Source: Clostridium prolinivorans
Lineage (GTDB): Bacteria > Bacillota > Clostridia > Clostridiales > Clostridiaceae
Reading direction: 5' to 3'
Assembly: GCF_004011155.1 (NCBI RefSeq)
Contig: NZ_RJWG01000014.1
Coordinates: 1-46,769 of the forward strand
Length of the DNA: 46,769 bases
The translations under genes and the position numbers were made by a program. Shown here one piece after another: positions 46,166 to 46,769 of this stretch. The notes under the pieces are model-generated. The model was not told the origin of the DNA. It saw only the letters and a list, made by a program, of their open reading frames with translations, and searched no databases. Each line of letters opens with the position of its first letter. Positions within the stretch are counted from its first letter, which is position 1.

Positions 46166-46189
46166 AATAACCCCCATAATAACCCCCAT
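46166..46189. repeat. 12-bp tandem duplication
   Basis: AATAACCCCCAT occurs twice in a row inside the MATE remnant, giving the duplicated residues MGVIMGVI. A further partial copy, AACCCCCAT, lies at 46142-46150. Replication slippage is the probable cause. Confidence 0.9.
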
Positions 46190-46436
46190 ATTAAATAGGA
46201 TACCTAAAGTATAGCCAAGAGCTATACGCAAAACAAACATAGAGCAAATAGAAACAATCATAGTAAATAGTACATCTCCTGCTGCACGAAGTCCACTTGG
46301 AAGAGTAAAGGCAGCTGGCCACTTTTATATTTTAAATTATGCCTAAAAAGCATGTATATATTGTAGAAGCCAAAACATACACAGGGAAGAACACTTATAT
46401 TTAAAATAAGATTTTCAGGTTTAACTGCAAACAAAA

Positions 46437-46480
46437 GGAGCCTATACCCTAACATTTTAATAAGTTAGAGTATAGGCTCC
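46437..46480 (-). terminator. rRNA-tRNA operon terminator
   Basis: A 17-bp stem with one mismatch (GGAGCCTATAC..CTAAC with GTTAG..GTATAGGCTCC) around a 10-base loop. On the minus strand it is followed by TTTTG. It is 21 bp after tRNA-Cys and ends the rRNA operon transcript. Confidence 0.85.
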
Positions 46481-46501
46481 TTTCTATAAGATTTATATAC
46501 T

Positions 46502-46576
<75 letters not shown>

Positions 46577-46592
46577 TTATTAATTAAATCTT

Positions 46593-46668
<76 letters not shown>

Positions 46669-46697
46669 TTAATAAATTTTACATATTATAAAACTTA

Positions 46698-46769
46698 TCT
46701 GGCAACGTCCTACTCTTCCACTCGGTCTCCCGAGCAGTACCATCGGCGCTGAGAAGCTTAACTTGCGTG
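46698..46769 (-). rRNA. rrf: 5S rRNA, 3' part
   Basis: On the minus strand the sequence includes GCGCCGATGGTACTGCTCGG, GAGACCGAGTGGAAGAGTAG and GACGTTGCCAG, which is the conserved 3' part of bacterial 5S rRNA. The gene runs off the right edge, so only about 72 bases are present. The exact 3' end is estimated. Confidence 0.93.

Larger units (their letters stand above)
46037..46321 (-). pseudogene. MATE-family efflux transporter, C-terminal remnant
   Basis: On the minus strand one frame reads WPAAFTLPSGLRAAGDVLFT then MIVSICSMFVLRIALGYTLG and GIWIAMGVDWMLRSFIYIVR. This is the last quarter of a MATE multidrug exporter (about 95 of some 450 residues). The codon two before the WPA segment is a stop, and nothing recognisable as the rest of the gene lies upstream before the rRNA terminator. 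Two tandem duplications (12-bp and 20-bp units) scar it; the latter changes the C-terminal tail. It is dead by truncation. The 46322-46436 stretch is unidentifiable remnant. Confidence 0.82.

Noticed and set aside
46037-46261. 74-residue ORF as a functional small membrane protein
   Set aside because: It is an internal piece of the MATE C terminus with in-frame coding extending upstream to the WPAAF segment, and it carries tandem duplications.
46258-46455. 65-residue ORF as an independent gene
   Set aside because: Its first codons lie inside the rRNA terminator hairpin, its 3' part is the MATE remnant read in the wrong frame, and it has no ribosome-binding site.

Overview
The window reads as chromosome from a spore-forming, low-GC member of Clostridium or a close relative. 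The DNA is very AT-rich and Shine-Dalgarno sites are strong (AAAGGAG/GGAGG types). There are two spore-germinant receptor operons, spmA/spmB, a SpoIID-family protein, an anaerobe-type reverse rubrerythrin and an H-NOX chemoreceptor. I see no phage, plasmid, CRISPR or intact insertion sequence.

Both edges belong to rRNA operons on the minus strand. The left edge holds the promoter and leader of a 16S gene that lies outside the window. The right edge holds the 3' part of a 5S gene followed by tRNA-Phe, tRNA-Cys and a terminator. The window is therefore the roughly 46-kb segment between two rrn operons of the same orientation.

Layout. 0.1-7.4 kb: SNF2 helicase with a SWIM finger, M16C metalloprotease, family-4 uracil-DNA glycosylase. 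7.5-11.3 kb: two-gene ABC exporter, then spmA-spmB. 11.5-14.8 kb: small zinc-ribbon and helical proteins, reverse rubrerythrin and glutaredoxin with candidate operators, an RluF-type pseudouridine synthase followed by a cluster of three DnaA-box-like 9-mers, and a small basic protein. 15-19.8 kb: orphan MASE3-PAS histidine kinase, ispF, a Q/N-rich protein, 3-methyladenine glycosylase, cold-shock protein. 19.9-28.7 kb: a ComB-like phosphatase and two head-to-head ger receptor operons; the minus-strand one carries an extra two-helix small subunit gene. 28.8-31.9 kb: a sugar ABC ATPase gene followed by a CdaR/PucR-type and a LacI-type regulator. 32-38.3 kb: radical SAM proteins, a lipoprotein, a YkvI-family protein and an H-NOX-MCP sensor. 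38.5-43.6 kb: SpoIID-like protein, dCache-like/HD-GYP protein, an XRE regulator with a C-terminal domain resembling a catalytically dead S24 peptidase, and a YbjQ-family protein. 43.7-46.4 kb: an overlapping DUF3737-MalY/PatB pair behind a MerR-type promoter, then a decayed MATE transporter fragment abutting the rrn terminator.

The most interesting points are the H-NOX chemoreceptor whose distal pocket predicts O2 binding, a pair of about 124-bp MITE-like intergenic repeats with matching ends, the double ger locus with a small D-type subunit, the orphan MerR-type promoter in front of DUF3737-PatB, and the slippage-scarred MATE remnant next to the rRNA operon. I found no clear evidence of a wholly new multi-gene system. 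All assignments come from reading the sequence and recalling family features; no database was searched.
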